In this document: positions 9,056-18,090 of the stretch, one piece after another
How positions within the stretch are numbered: the first letter of the stretch is position 1
How the letters are laid out: the number at the start of each line of letters is the position of its first letter
NCBI RefSeq assembly: GCF_018688355.1
Contig: NZ_CP061317.1
Location: 1,186,091-1,250,090, forward strand
Length of the DNA: 64,000 nt
From: Polynucleobacter sp. AP-Elch-400A-B2
Lineage (GTDB): Bacteria > Pseudomonadota > Gammaproteobacteria > Burkholderiales > Burkholderiaceae
Reading direction: 5' to 3'
Position numbers and translations under genes: made by a program
Notes under the pieces: model-generated
Databases searched by the model: none
The model's input: only the letters and a program-made list of their open reading frames with translations
Told to the model about the DNA's origin: nothing

Positions 9056-10557
9056 TATCTTGCATCCCCTCTATCACGGTTTCTCAGGCCGTCACGTTTT
9101 TCGGAAGCGCCAACGCCTGAGGTATTGCTAGGGCTTGGGCTAGTTGCATTGTTGCTAAATGGGGCCGCTGGATTACCTGTCGCGCCACCCACTGTCACAG
9201 ACCCAGTAGGCGTTGCAGCTGCTGCCTGACCAGTAGCGACTTGTGTACTTTCTGCACTGACTTGAGCAATAATCTTATCGAGTGGTAAATACAGCATGCT
9301 ATTGCTCTTGGTGGTATCTACCAAAACTTTAGACACGTTGTTATACATCTCGCGCATGCTATCTATGTACATACGATCACGAGTCACGCCGGGTGCTTTT
9401 GCATATTCAGTCTGGACTTGCTTGAAGCGATTTGCATCACCCTCTGCAGTTGCAACCACCCTAGCCTTATATCCTTCAGCCTCTTGAATGAGTCGATCAG
9501 CCGTACCCTTTGCACGTGGAATGATGTCGTTCGCATAGGCTTGACCTTCACTCTTGAGGCGTTCCTGATCTTGACCAGCCTTAACAGCATCATCAAATGA
9601 AGCTTGCACTTGCTCAGGTGGCTGAACGTTTTGAACAGTCACGCTCGTCACATAAATACCAGTTTTATAGCTATCTAGAATTTTCTGTATTGAGGCAGCC
9701 AAATCAATCGCAATCTTTTCACGGCCTTCATACAAAACGGTATCCATCTTGCTCCGAGCCACGATTTCACGTACTGCTGTTTCGGCAGCTTGCACCACAG
9801 TAGTATCGGGATCGCGATTGTTAAATAAATAATCGGTTGGATCTTTAAGGCGGTACTGAACTGCAAAACGTACATCAATAATGTTTTCGTCTTCCGTGAG
9901 CATGGAAGTGTCTTTTTGATTGGTTGCTTTAATCAAAATAGAGCGACCAACCTCAACGGAACGAACTCCGGAGACATTGACAACCTGCTCAGCCTGAACG
10001 GGCCAAGGCATACGCCAGTTAATACCAGGGCCTGCGGTGTACGCATATTTACCAAAGGTAGTGACCACGCCCGACTGGCCTTCTTGAATGATGTAGAAAC
10101 CGCTAAAAATCCAAAGCAACACTACGCCACCTGCAGCGATTATTGCCGTGACTTTTGAGCCAAAAGGGTTGGTGAAATTGAAGTTGGGTGGAGTAAAGCC
10201 ACCGCCACCATTACCACCGCCATTGCCGCGCTGCGATGGGGGGGGGATATCAGTATTGTTGGGCTTATTCGCTGGCGTGCTTGATGATGAGCCTGGCTTT
10301 TTCTTACCGCCAAAAATACCGCTCAAACGATCATTAAAGTCGCGCCACAACTCATCAAGGTCTGGCGGACCATTGGGCCGTGCAGGCTGATTTTGCGGTG
10401 GGGTTTCAGCAGGCTTATCTGACCCTGGATTGGCAGGATCTACTTTAGGGACCTGATCAGAACCCTGACTCTCTTTGGCGTCTTTAGATCCGTTACCTGG
10501 GACGCTGTTACCCCAGCCTGGATCATTGACCGAAAACAGTTCGAGAAATTTACGCAT
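9055..10557 (-). CDS. hflK: HflK, SPFH-domain regulator of FtsH
   Basis: Partner of HflC, 500 residues. A cytoplasmic N-terminus of about 125 residues is Pro/Gly/Asn rich and disordered-looking. A single membrane helix (about 135-158) and an SPFH domain (YIIQEGQSGVVTTFGKYAYT) follow, then coiled-coil helices with QERLKSEGQAYANDI. The low-complexity C-terminal tail (about 430-500, Ala/Thr/Ser/Gly) ends with a charged KRDGLRNRDRGDAR. Length is greater than the E. coli protein because of the two disordered ends, common in betaproteobacteria. The start overlaps the hflX stop by 8 bases. Confidence 0.95.
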   Translation of the reverse strand: MRKFLELFSVNDPGWGNSVPGNGSKDAKESQGSDQVPKVDPANPGSDKPAETPPQNQPARPNGPPDLDELWRDFNDRLSGIFGGKKKPGSSSSTPANKPNNTDIPPPSQRGNGGGNGGGGFTPPNFNFTNPFGSKVTAIIAAGGVVLLWIFSGFYIIQEGQSGVVTTFGKYAYTAGPGINWRMPWPVQAEQVVNVSGVRSVEVGRSILIKATNQKDTSMLTEDENIIDVRFAVQYRLKDPTDYLFNNRDPDTTVVQAAETAVREIVARSKMDTVLYEGREKIAIDLAASIQKILDSYKTGIYVTSVTVQNVQPPEQVQASFDDAVKAGQDQERLKSEGQAYANDIIPRAKGTADRLIQEAEGYKARVVATAEGDANRFKQVQTEYAKAPGVTRDRMYIDSMREMYNNVSKVLVDTTKSNSMLYLPLDKIIAQVSAESTQVATGQAAAATPTGSVTVGGATGNPAAPFSNNATSPSPSNTSGVGASEKRDGLRNRDRGDAR

Positions 10558-11836
10558 CGTTTGGTGAGTACTTACGGTTAGGTATCGGATTAAATTCGGA
10601 AGTTTCTGGTCGTTCTGGTAAGGGAGCCAAAAACTCGCCTGAGTCCATTTGAACTTTAGCTCGATTTAGCTCGACCCTTATTCTATCAGTCATTTGAGAG
10701 CATTCGGCAAGGGCTGATCGCAATAAATCAAGGCCTAGGCCTGTCTTAGCGGAAAGGAAAACCTGACTCGGAATGCCCTCAGAATCGCGCACTAGGACAG
10801 CGCCTTCCGTAAAGGTCTGGGGCATCTGGTCAATCTTGTTCATGATCTCGATACGGGGAATGTCATCGGCCCCAATTTCCCTTAAAACAGCCTCAACTTC
10901 AGCCTTTTGCTCCCGTGCGACTGGGCTACAGGCGTCAATCACGTGCAGAATCAGGTCCGCGTGAATGGTTTCATCTAAGGTGGCCCTGAAGGCCTCTACC
11001 AGCTGGTGTGGTAACTCACGGATAAAACCTACTGTGTCGGAAACCACAATTGAACCCACACCCTCTAAATGGACTTTACGGGAGGTCGTATCCAGGGTTG
11101 CAAATAACTGATCTGCGGCATAAGTCCCTGCTTTTGTGAGGGAATTGAACAAGGTGGATTTACCAGCATTGGTGTAACCAACCAGAGAAACTGAAAAAAC
11201 GTCCCTGCGGTTACGAGCCCTTCTTTGGGTTCTTTGCTGGCGCTGAAGCTTCTCCAACTCAGTCTCAAGACGCTTCGCCTTGGTTGCCAGCATCCGTCGA
11301 TCGAGCTCCATCTGGGTTTCACCAGGACCGCCACGGACACCAATACCGCCGCGTTGACGCTCTAAGTGACTCCAGGCACGCACTAGCCTAGACATACGGT
11401 AGCGAACCTGGGCTAACTCAACCTGCGTTTTACCAATATGACTTTGCGCTCTTTGGCTAAAGATGTCCAAAATCAGGCCAGTACGATCCATTACATGGAA
11501 CCCAATATGGCGCTCTAAATTGCGTTGCTGGGTTGGGGATAGCGGATGGTTGAAGATGACTAACTCGGCACCTTGCTCTTCCATTGCTTTTTTAACTTCG
11601 TTCGCCTTACCCGAGCCAATAAATAAAGCGGGATCCGTCTTACCCTTGCGGGCAATCACGCTGGTAATGGGTACAGAGCCGGCACTCTGTGCAAGCAGGC
11701 TGAGCTCTGCCATGCTGTCCGCAAAATCTTCACGGCCTGTATCGACACCAACTAAAACGGCACGCGCCGCATCTACACCGGTTTTAAACAGAGCTAACTT
11801 CTTCCGTGCGGAACTCCACTGCACGAGCAGGAACAA
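10550..11836 (-). CDS. hflX: GTPase HflX (ribosome-splitting), start uncertain
   Basis: Ribosome-associated GTPase that splits stalled or heat-damaged ribosomes. The N-terminal HflX domain (GKANEVKKA, HPLSPTQQRNLE) is followed by a coiled linker with the GGPGETQMELDRR signature, then the G domain: G1 GYTNAGKST, G3 DTVGF, G4 NKID. The full open frame is 428 codons, but its first 17 codons overlap the 3' end of hfq and start with TTG. No ATG is available before the conserved part. A GGAAGAAG ribosome-like site lies just before codons for LALFKTG, so initiation may be at a nearby non-ATG codon around 11785-11825. Coupled to hfq upstream and hflK downstream. Confidence 0.93.
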   Translation of the reverse strand: MFLLVQWSSARKKLALFKTGVDAARAVLVGVDTGREDFADSMAELSLLAQSAGSVPITSVIARKGKTDPALFIGSGKANEVKKAMEEQGAELVIFNHPLSPTQQRNLERHIGFHVMDRTGLILDIFSQRAQSHIGKTQVELAQVRYRMSRLVRAWSHLERQRGGIGVRGGPGETQMELDRRMLATKAKRLETELEKLQRQQRTQRRARNRRDVFSVSLVGYTNAGKSTLFNSLTKAGTYAADQLFATLDTTSRKVHLEGVGSIVVSDTVGFIRELPHQLVEAFRATLDETIHADLILHVIDACSPVAREQKAEVEAVLREIGADDIPRIEIMNKIDQMPQTFTEGAVLVRDSEGIPSQVFLSAKTGLGLDLLRSALAECSQMTDRIRVELNRAKVQMDSGEFLAPLPERPETSEFNPIPNRKYSPNDA

Positions 11837-12026
11837 TTGTAGAAATGGCGTGTTTATAGACCATCTGAGTTACGGTATTGCGCAAGAGCACTACGTATTG
11901 ATCAAATGATTCAATATTGCCTTGGAGCTTGATGCCGTTGACAAGATAGATGGAGACAGGAACATGCTCTTTGCGCAAGGCATTGAGGAAAGGATCCTGT
12001 AGTAATTGGATTTTGCTGGTATTCAT
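11784..12026 (-). CDS. hfq: RNA chaperone Hfq
   Basis: An 80-residue Sm-like protein that forms a hexameric ring and pairs small RNAs with mRNAs. The Sm1 and Sm2 motifs are complete: the N-terminal QDPFLNALRKE helix, VPVSIYLVNGIKLQGNIESFDQYVVLL, then MVYKHAISTIVPAR with the YKHA motif of Hfq. The C-terminal tail is very short compared with E. coli Hfq (102 residues), as in other betaproteobacteria. ATG is preceded by AAGGAGCAGT. It overlaps the open frame of hflX. Confidence 0.98.
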   Translation of the reverse strand: MNTSKIQLLQDPFLNALRKEHVPVSIYLVNGIKLQGNIESFDQYVVLLRNTVTQMVYKHAISTIVPARAVEFRTEEVSSV

Positions 12027-12223
12027 ACTGCTCCTTAATGGTTTTTATTTGCTGTTGCTATTTTGGGAGTCTTGCTTTTTTTATTTATCGTTTTGCTGCT
12101 TATTTCACTACTTACTTCTACTGCTTGCTTTTACTGCCTACCTCCAACATAAGGGGGTCTGATAGTCAGAAATCAAGCCCCTTGCTTAAAACATAATTAA
12201 AACTGTAGCGCTATTTTTACTTT

Positions 12224-13588
12224 TTACTTCTTTTTACCTTTTTTACCTTTGTCCGCATCAACGTAAGGGTTTTTAGCGGTATTCATCTGAATGCGCAATG
12301 GAGTGCCGCGTAACTTGAAGACTTCTCTAAAACGACCCTCTAGGTAGCGCTTGTAGCTATCGGTTACGCCACTCAAAGAGGTTCCATGAATCACCACAAT
12401 AGGAGGATTCATGCCGCCTTGGTGGGCATAGCGCAATTTTGGACGGCCCATACCCACACGCTTAGGCTGCTGGTGCTCGATGGCATCTTGCAAAATGCGG
12501 GTGAGTTTCGGGGTTGGCAATTTCGCCATGGCTGCGGCATAAGCTAGATCAACGTCCTTAAATAGCTCTTTGAGGCCGGTGCCCTTCTTAGCAGAAATCG
12601 GGTGTACGTTTGCAAAATCAAGGAAGCGTAATTTTTGAGCAATCTCTAAACGCGCGCGCTCTTTAACGTAAGTATCAAGACCGTCCCACTTGTTCACAGC
12701 AACAACTAATGCACGCCCTGCCTCCACAATAAATCCAGCAATATGAGCATCTTGCTCAGAAATATCCTGCTGGGCATCGAGCATCAAAATCACCACATTG
12801 CAATCAGCAATCGCTTGCAATGTTTTAACAACGGAGAATTTCTCAATCGCTTCAAATACTTTACCGCGACGGCGCAGACCTGCAGTGTCCACCAAGATAT
12901 AAGGCTTGCCATTACGCTCAAATGGAACTTCGATTGCATCACGGGTAGTACCTGGCATATCAAATGCAATCACGCGCTCTTCACCGATCAATTTATTGAT
13001 CAGGGTAGATTTACCCACGTTAGGACGACCCACTACCGCAATCTTCATCGGGCGATTAGGATCGTTTTCTTGTTCTTCTGGTTCTGGCTCTGGAATGCCT
13101 AAAGAATCTAAAGCATCATCAATCAGACCACGTACACCATCACCGTGCGCTGATGAGATCGGAAATGGCTCTCCTAAACCCAGCTCATGAAAGTCCGCAG
13201 TAACCACGCCAGCCTGCATACCTTCAGTTTTGTTCACTGCCAGGATGATCGGTCTACCCGTCTTGCGCAAGAAATCCGCAATCACGCGATCTTGTGGAGC
13301 CATCCCCAAACGACCATCTACCAAGAAAATAATGATGTCGGATTCAGCAACAGCTTGCTTGGTTTGCTTGGCCATCTCGGCAACAATGCCGGTCTTGGCT
13401 ACAGGCTCAAAACCACCGGTGTCTACACAAATAAACGCACGTTCGCCAATGCGGCCTTTACCGTAGTGACGGTCGCGGGTCAGACCCGAGAAGTCAGCAA
13501 CCAAAGCATCACGTGAACGCGTTAAGCGATTAAAGAGTGTCGATTTACCAACGTTAGGACGACCGACAATAGTGATTACTGGATTCAT
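12224..13588 (-). CDS. der: Ribosome biogenesis GTPase Der (EngA)
   Basis: Tandem-GTPase needed for assembly of the 50S subunit; 454 residues. Two G domains are visible: the first with GRPNVGKST near residue 8, DTGGF and NKTE; the second with GRPNVGKST near residue 186, DTAGLRRRGK and NKWD. They are followed by a KH-like domain and a basic tail (KGKKGKKK). The ATG overlaps the bamB stop as ATGA. A 197-base AT-rich gap separates it from hfq downstream. Confidence 0.97.
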   Translation of the reverse strand: MNPVITIVGRPNVGKSTLFNRLTRSRDALVADFSGLTRDRHYGKGRIGERAFICVDTGGFEPVAKTGIVAEMAKQTKQAVAESDIIIFLVDGRLGMAPQDRVIADFLRKTGRPIILAVNKTEGMQAGVVTADFHELGLGEPFPISSAHGDGVRGLIDDALDSLGIPEPEPEEQENDPNRPMKIAVVGRPNVGKSTLINKLIGEERVIAFDMPGTTRDAIEVPFERNGKPYILVDTAGLRRRGKVFEAIEKFSVVKTLQAIADCNVVILMLDAQQDISEQDAHIAGFIVEAGRALVVAVNKWDGLDTYVKERARLEIAQKLRFLDFANVHPISAKKGTGLKELFKDVDLAYAAAMAKLPTPKLTRILQDAIEHQQPKRVGMGRPKLRYAHQGGMNPPIVVIHGTSLSGVTDSYKRYLEGRFREVFKLRGTPLRIQMNTAKNPYVDADKGKKGKKK

Positions 13589-14739
13589 TTTGGACTGTAC
13601 GCCGCTAGTTTTCCACCTTGAGACTGAACCAAGATGAGGCCGTTCACCGCAATCGGTGCGGCTGTGATGGGACTACTGTCATGACGAATGCGTGCCAGCA
13701 TTTCACCATTCGCTTGTGAGAGTGCATGCACATAACCTTGCGCATCACCAAGAAGTAATACTTTACCAATAGCCATCGGCTCGCCGACATCTCTAAATGT
13801 CAGCTGCGTATTTTCCCAAGCTTGTGAACCATCTTTCACCGCAAATGCAGTGACATGGGATTTTTCGTTTGAGGAAAAAACTAAATCAGGACTTTGCGCT
13901 GTGCCGGTATAGCTTGAATAATCTTTGAACCACAATAAATTACCTGTGCGCGCTTGACCACAACCAATTCGACCTTGATAAGAGACGGCGCAAATGATTT
14001 CGCCTTCCATACTTGGTTTAGCTGTTACATCATTGAGGCGTTCGATTTCAGAAAATCCTTTTGGAAACGAAACTGGGGTTTCCCAGACGAGTCCCCCATT
14101 TGCAATCGCAATCATGCCAAAGCGACCACCAGAAAACCCAGTCACAATCACCTCATTACCAATGGCAAGCATGCCGTAGCCAACACGCAATGACAGCGCA
14201 GACTGTTGACGTTGATAAGTCCACTTGCGCACGCCTGTCTGCGTATCAAAACCAACAAAGCGATTATCTAAGGTACGAATGATGACAACACCGCCAGCAA
14301 CGACTGGCTCTGATAAGACCTCACTGCCAACGCTCACATTCCAAATAGCCTTACCCGTATCGTCGTAGGCATAGACCGTTCCTTTGGTGGTGACTACTGC
14401 TGTAGTGCGACCATCCGATCCAGGCCCAATCGATAGGCGATCTGGCACAGATACTTCCCATACTTTTTGACCACTGCGTAAATCAATCTTGGCGAGATTA
14501 CCGCGATGAGAAGCGGCATAAACAGCATCACCCGCTACTGCAGGATGAAAATTAAACGGCTCAGATGAACCTACGCTAGTTGTCCATACGGGAGTAAAGT
14601 CAAATTGATTGCTAACAGGCACTAGCTCCGCAGGCTTACGTACACGCGAGCTGCCTGAACAAGCTACTAGGGCCACTACCACGGAGCCCAGTACTAAAGC
14701 TGTACTTGCTAGTTTTGCTACGCGTTTGCAATCCATCAT
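13585..14739 (-). CDS. bamB: Outer membrane assembly lipoprotein BamB
   Basis: Beta-propeller subunit of the BAM complex that inserts outer-membrane proteins. The N-terminus is a lipoprotein signal: hydrophobic stretch to about residue 27, then lipobox LVAC with the Cys to be acylated. The rest (about 355 residues) contains repeated propeller blades of the PQQ type (WEVSVPDRLS, AIWNVSVGSE, RKWTYQRQQSA, LVWETPVSFP, QAWENTQLTF). A GTG one codon further upstream and an ATG one codon downstream are alternative starts. Overlaps yfgM at its 5' end and der at its 3' end. Confidence 0.95.
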   Translation of the reverse strand: MMDCKRVAKLASTALVLGSVVVALVACSGSSRVRKPAELVPVSNQFDFTPVWTTSVGSSEPFNFHPAVAGDAVYAASHRGNLAKIDLRSGQKVWEVSVPDRLSIGPGSDGRTTAVVTTKGTVYAYDDTGKAIWNVSVGSEVLSEPVVAGGVVIIRTLDNRFVGFDTQTGVRKWTYQRQQSALSLRVGYGMLAIGNEVIVTGFSGGRFGMIAIANGGLVWETPVSFPKGFSEIERLNDVTAKPSMEGEIICAVSYQGRIGCGQARTGNLLWFKDYSSYTGTAQSPDLVFSSNEKSHVTAFAVKDGSQAWENTQLTFRDVGEPMAIGKVLLLGDAQGYVHALSQANGEMLARIRHDSSPITAAPIAVNGLILVQSQGGKLAAYSPK

Positions 14740-15398
14740 CACTGAGCTACTCCTCCGACCGCATCTAATTTAACCTTCAAGAGACGACGCGCCTCTTCAG
14801 GGAATTCTTTTGCATCATTTAAATGCTTCCAAGCAGCTTCATAGCTCTTGCGTGCATCAGCCGTATTCTTTTGCGCTAAATACCAATCGCCGCGACGCTC
14901 TAACCACAAGGCCTCAAAACCGGAGATGGGTTTTTCTTTCAGGATTGCATCCGCTTCTGCAAAATCTTTTTCTGTACCAAGCTCAATTAACTGGGCGGTG
15001 AGGCGTAATTTGGCTAATGCTAAATATCCCTGGTCAGATGAATTCTTCGTAGCCCAGCGCAAATAATCCATCGCTTTTGCCGAGTCACCCGCATCGGAGG
15101 CAATCTTCGCAGCTACTAAACTGGACATTGCAGCATAGGGTGTACCAGAAAACTGTTTTTGCAAATCATCGGCGGCACGTAAAGTTTGATCTTTATCGCT
15201 CTTGTTGATGGCAGTAACCATAGTCTCGTATAACTGAGATGCCGCTGCAGCTTGGCTAGTACGCCACCATTGATATCCGCTATACCCTGCATAGGCAAAT
15301 AAAGCAGCCGTAATCACACTAGTAATCAGGTTGCGATACTTTTGCCAAAACGCTTTAAGTTGATCTAATTGTTCTTGTTCTTCTAGGTCTAAAGGCAT
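14739..15398 (-). CDS. yfgM: YfgM-like tetratricopeptide membrane protein
   Basis: A 219-residue protein of the YfgM / ancillary SecYEG translocon subunit family. The short cytoplasmic N-terminus (LEEQEQLDQLKAFW) is the family signature. It is followed by one membrane helix (about residues 24-42) and a periplasmic TPR-like domain rich in Ala and Leu. In E. coli YfgM contacts SecYEG and the chaperone PpiD, helping hand over secreted proteins. The placement between hisS and bamB is conserved across gamma- and betaproteobacteria and supports the call. Confidence 0.9.
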   Translation of the reverse strand: MPLDLEEQEQLDQLKAFWQKYRNLITSVITAALFAYAGYSGYQWWRTSQAAAASQLYETMVTAINKSDKDQTLRAADDLQKQFSGTPYAAMSSLVAAKIASDAGDSAKAMDYLRWATKNSSDQGYLALAKLRLTAQLIELGTEKDFAEADAILKEKPISGFEALWLERRGDWYLAQKNTADARKSYEAAWKHLNDAKEFPEEARRLLKVKLDAVGGVAQ

Positions 15399-15445
15399 GT
15401 CAATCCAAGCAAATAAATACAGTATTAATAATCAATGTCTTAATT

Positions 15446-16774
15446 CTATTCGGTGGCGCCAACAATGGCATCAATTACTGCTTCTACAACGCTGTCGAGG
15501 TCTACTGCCTTCTGTACACCGGTGCTACGCAAATCTTTGAGCTGAGCCTCATTCTTAGCCAATTCATCTGGCCCAATGATGACAGCATAGGCTGCCCCAC
15601 TCGAATCCGCCTTCTTCATTTGTGATTTAAAGCTGGCAGTCTGACCATCGGGTGGGCAAAACAGGATGACATCGATACCCGCATTACGTAGGCGCTCAGC
15701 AATAATCATGGCCGCAGTCAGGGTTTCACCGCCCTGGTGAATTACAAACGCATCGCATTGAGCTTGTGCTTCTGGCAAAGACCCCGAAACCTTCATCAGC
15801 TCCAAGACTCGCTCCATTCCCATTGCCCAACCGCAAGCTGGAGCAGCTTTACCACCCATACGTTCAATCAAGGGGTCATAGCGACCGCCACCAGCAATCG
15901 TGCCTTGAGCCCCTAACTCTTCGGTAATCCACTCGAAGACAGTCAGATTGTAGTAATCCAAACCACGCACTAGACGGGGGTTGATTTTGCAAGGGATGTT
16001 ATTGGCCTTGAGTAATGCTTGCACGGCCTCAAAATGCTGAAGTGATTCTTCGCCCAAAAAATCCAATAACTTGGGTGCGCCTTCAATCAAATCTTGCATT
16101 GCCGGATTCTTAGAATCCAAGATGCGCAATGGGTTCGTTAATAAACGGCGCTGCGAATCTTCATCGAGCTGCTCTTTGTTTTTATCGAAGTACGTTACTA
16201 AAGCAGCACGATGTTCTGCACGCTCAGGAGCTTGCCCCAAAGAATTAATCTCTAGACGCACACCCTTCAGACCTAGCTCATCCCAAAGGCGTTGGCCCAT
16301 CAAAATGATTTCTGCATCGATATCTGGGCCAGCAAAGCCCATGGCTTCAATACCGAATTGATGAAACTGGCGATAGCGACCACGCTGTGGACGCTCATGG
16401 CGGAACATCGGTCCGATGTACCAAAGACGCTTTGGTCCTTCGTACAGTAAATTGTTTTCAACCACGGCGCGCACGACAGCGGCAGTGCCTTCTGGACGCA
16501 ATGTGAGTTGCTCACCATTCAGGCGGTCTTCAAACGAATACATTTCTTTTTCAACAATATCGGTGACTTCACCGATACCACGCTGAAATACTGCAGTCGC
16601 CTCAACAATCGGAGTGCGTAAGAATTCATAGCCGTAGGCACGTGTGAGGTCACGCAAAACATGCTCTAAATGTGTCCACTGAGCAGCATCTGCCGGCAAG
16701 AGATCATTCATGCCGCGCACGCCATTAATTTTCTGAATCTTTTGCGCTTTAGCTGGATTTGCCTGGTCTGTCAT
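15446..16774 (-). CDS. hisS: Histidine--tRNA ligase
   Basis: Class II aminoacyl-tRNA synthetase, 442 residues. Motif 1 and 2 regions are present (EKEMYSFEDR..., FRHERPQRGRYRQFHQFGIEA), as are the histidine-specific LVRGLDYYNLTVFEW and AGGGRYDPLIERMGG motifs. A C-terminal anticodon-binding domain (about residues 345-435) is complete. It stands 47 bases before yfgM and 30 bases after ispG. The paralogue HisZ is also encoded in this window at 7001-8164. Confidence 0.97.
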   Translation of the reverse strand: MTDQANPAKAQKIQKINGVRGMNDLLPADAAQWTHLEHVLRDLTRAYGYEFLRTPIVEATAVFQRGIGEVTDIVEKEMYSFEDRLNGEQLTLRPEGTAAVVRAVVENNLLYEGPKRLWYIGPMFRHERPQRGRYRQFHQFGIEAMGFAGPDIDAEIILMGQRLWDELGLKGVRLEINSLGQAPERAEHRAALVTYFDKNKEQLDEDSQRRLLTNPLRILDSKNPAMQDLIEGAPKLLDFLGEESLQHFEAVQALLKANNIPCKINPRLVRGLDYYNLTVFEWITEELGAQGTIAGGGRYDPLIERMGGKAAPACGWAMGMERVLELMKVSGSLPEAQAQCDAFVIHQGGETLTAAMIIAERLRNAGIDVILFCPPDGQTASFKSQMKKADSSGAAYAVIIGPDELAKNEAQLKDLRSTGVQKAVDLDSVVEAVIDAIVGATE

Positions 16775-16804
16775 GAGGTGCTTTAGTGGATTTCTTTTTT
16801 ATTG

Positions 16805-18073
16805 TTACTTCGGAGCGTAGTTCTGTTTGACGTACTCATCGACAATGACCTGAAACTCTTGAGCAATATTCTCGCCACGCAAAGTTTTGAATTTGACACC
16901 ATCCACGAATACCGGTGCAGCAGGAGTCTCGCCAGTACCCGGCAATGAGATGCCAATATTGGCATGCTTACTCTCACCTGGGCCATTGACAATACAACCC
17001 ATCACAGCCACATTCATAGCCTCAACACCTGGATGGGTTTTTTTCCATACTGGCATTTGTTGACGTAGATACGATTGAATATCAGCTGCTAGCTCTTGAA
17101 AGGTGGTACTCGTCGTTCTGCCACAACCCGGACAAGCAATCACCATGGGTGTGAAATTACGCAATCCCATGGTTTGCAAAATCTCTTGAGCCACAATGAT
17201 TTCATTCTCTCGTGGCGCACCTGGGTCAGGCGTTAAGGAAACACGAATGGTGTCGCCAATACCCTCTTGCAATAAGATTCCCAATGCAGCAGTAGAAGAA
17301 ACAATCCCTTTGCTTCCCATGCCTGCCTCGGTTAAGCCTAAATGCAATGGGTAATCTGAGCGATTGGCAAGATCACGGTACACCGCTACCAAATCTTGGA
17401 CATTACTAACTTTGCAAGACAAAATAATTTGGTTTGGGTTCATACCAAACTCCACTGCTTTTTCAGCGGACTGCAAAGCTGACTGAATCAAAGCCTCAAT
17501 CATGACCTCTTGCGCAGTCTTGGGAACTGGCAGTGCTGCATTGGCATCCATGATGCTGGCTAGCAAGTCTTGATCCAAGCTACCCCAGTTCACGCCAATC
17601 CGAATCGGCTTGTCGTATGTGCAGGCCGCCTCAATCATTTGCGCAAATTGCGGATCACGTTTAGCGCCCTTACCTACGTTACCGGGATTAATTCGATACT
17701 TTGATAAAGCCTTGGCACACTCAGGATAATCTTTTAAGAGGGTGTGACCGTTGTAGTGAAAGTCACCAATCAATGGCACCAAGACATCCATCTTGTCTAA
17801 CTGCTCACGAATATAAGGAACTGCTGCAGCCGCAGCTGGCGTATCCACAGTAATGCGCACCATCTCTGAACCAGCTCGGGCCAATTCCTTGACCTGAATA
17901 GCGGTACCGACTGCATCAGCAGTGTCGGTATTGGTCATCGATTGCACGCGCACTGGCGCATTGCCACCAATCGTAATGATGTTGGTTTTCCAGGCAACCG
18001 TTGCCTGACGTGTTTCCCGCTTTGGCGATGGGCCTAATGGCAGCTGAGGAGGATTGCTAGATGTATCACTCAT
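16805..18073 (-). CDS. ispG: 4-hydroxy-3-methylbut-2-en-1-yl diphosphate synthase IspG
   Basis: Iron-sulfur enzyme of the non-mevalonate (MEP) isoprenoid pathway, converting MEcPP to HMBPP; 422 residues. The TIM-barrel half begins with VRVQSMTNTDTAD. The C-terminal half holds the 4Fe-4S ligands in CPGCGRTT and VMGCIVNGPGE. In E. coli this gene follows rlmN, pilF and rodZ, whereas here it directly follows rlmN after 17 bases. Confidence 0.97.
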   Translation of the reverse strand: MSDTSSNPPQLPLGPSPKRETRQATVAWKTNIITIGGNAPVRVQSMTNTDTADAVGTAIQVKELARAGSEMVRITVDTPAAAAAVPYIREQLDKMDVLVPLIGDFHYNGHTLLKDYPECAKALSKYRINPGNVGKGAKRDPQFAQMIEAACTYDKPIRIGVNWGSLDQDLLASIMDANAALPVPKTAQEVMIEALIQSALQSAEKAVEFGMNPNQIILSCKVSNVQDLVAVYRDLANRSDYPLHLGLTEAGMGSKGIVSSTAALGILLQEGIGDTIRVSLTPDPGAPRENEIIVAQEILQTMGLRNFTPMVIACPGCGRTTSTTFQELAADIQSYLRQQMPVWKKTHPGVEAMNVAVMGCIVNGPGESKHANIGISLPGTGETPAAPVFVDGVKFKTLRGENIAQEFQVIVDEYVKQNYAPK

Positions 18074-18090
18074 AGGACTCTTTTTATAAA

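Noticed and set aside
11463..11909. 148-codon open frame on the plus strand
   Set aside because: Lies wholly antisense to hflX and hfq, has no ribosome site and a composition expected from the opposite strand of a coding gene.
12027..12223. AT-rich gap between hfq and der as a possible small RNA
   Set aside because: No stable hairpin, terminator or promoter pair visible; mostly T-rich on the plus strand. It is more likely just the hfq leader.
13187..13516. 109-codon open frame on the plus strand
   Set aside because: Antisense to der, a certain gene; no ribosome site.
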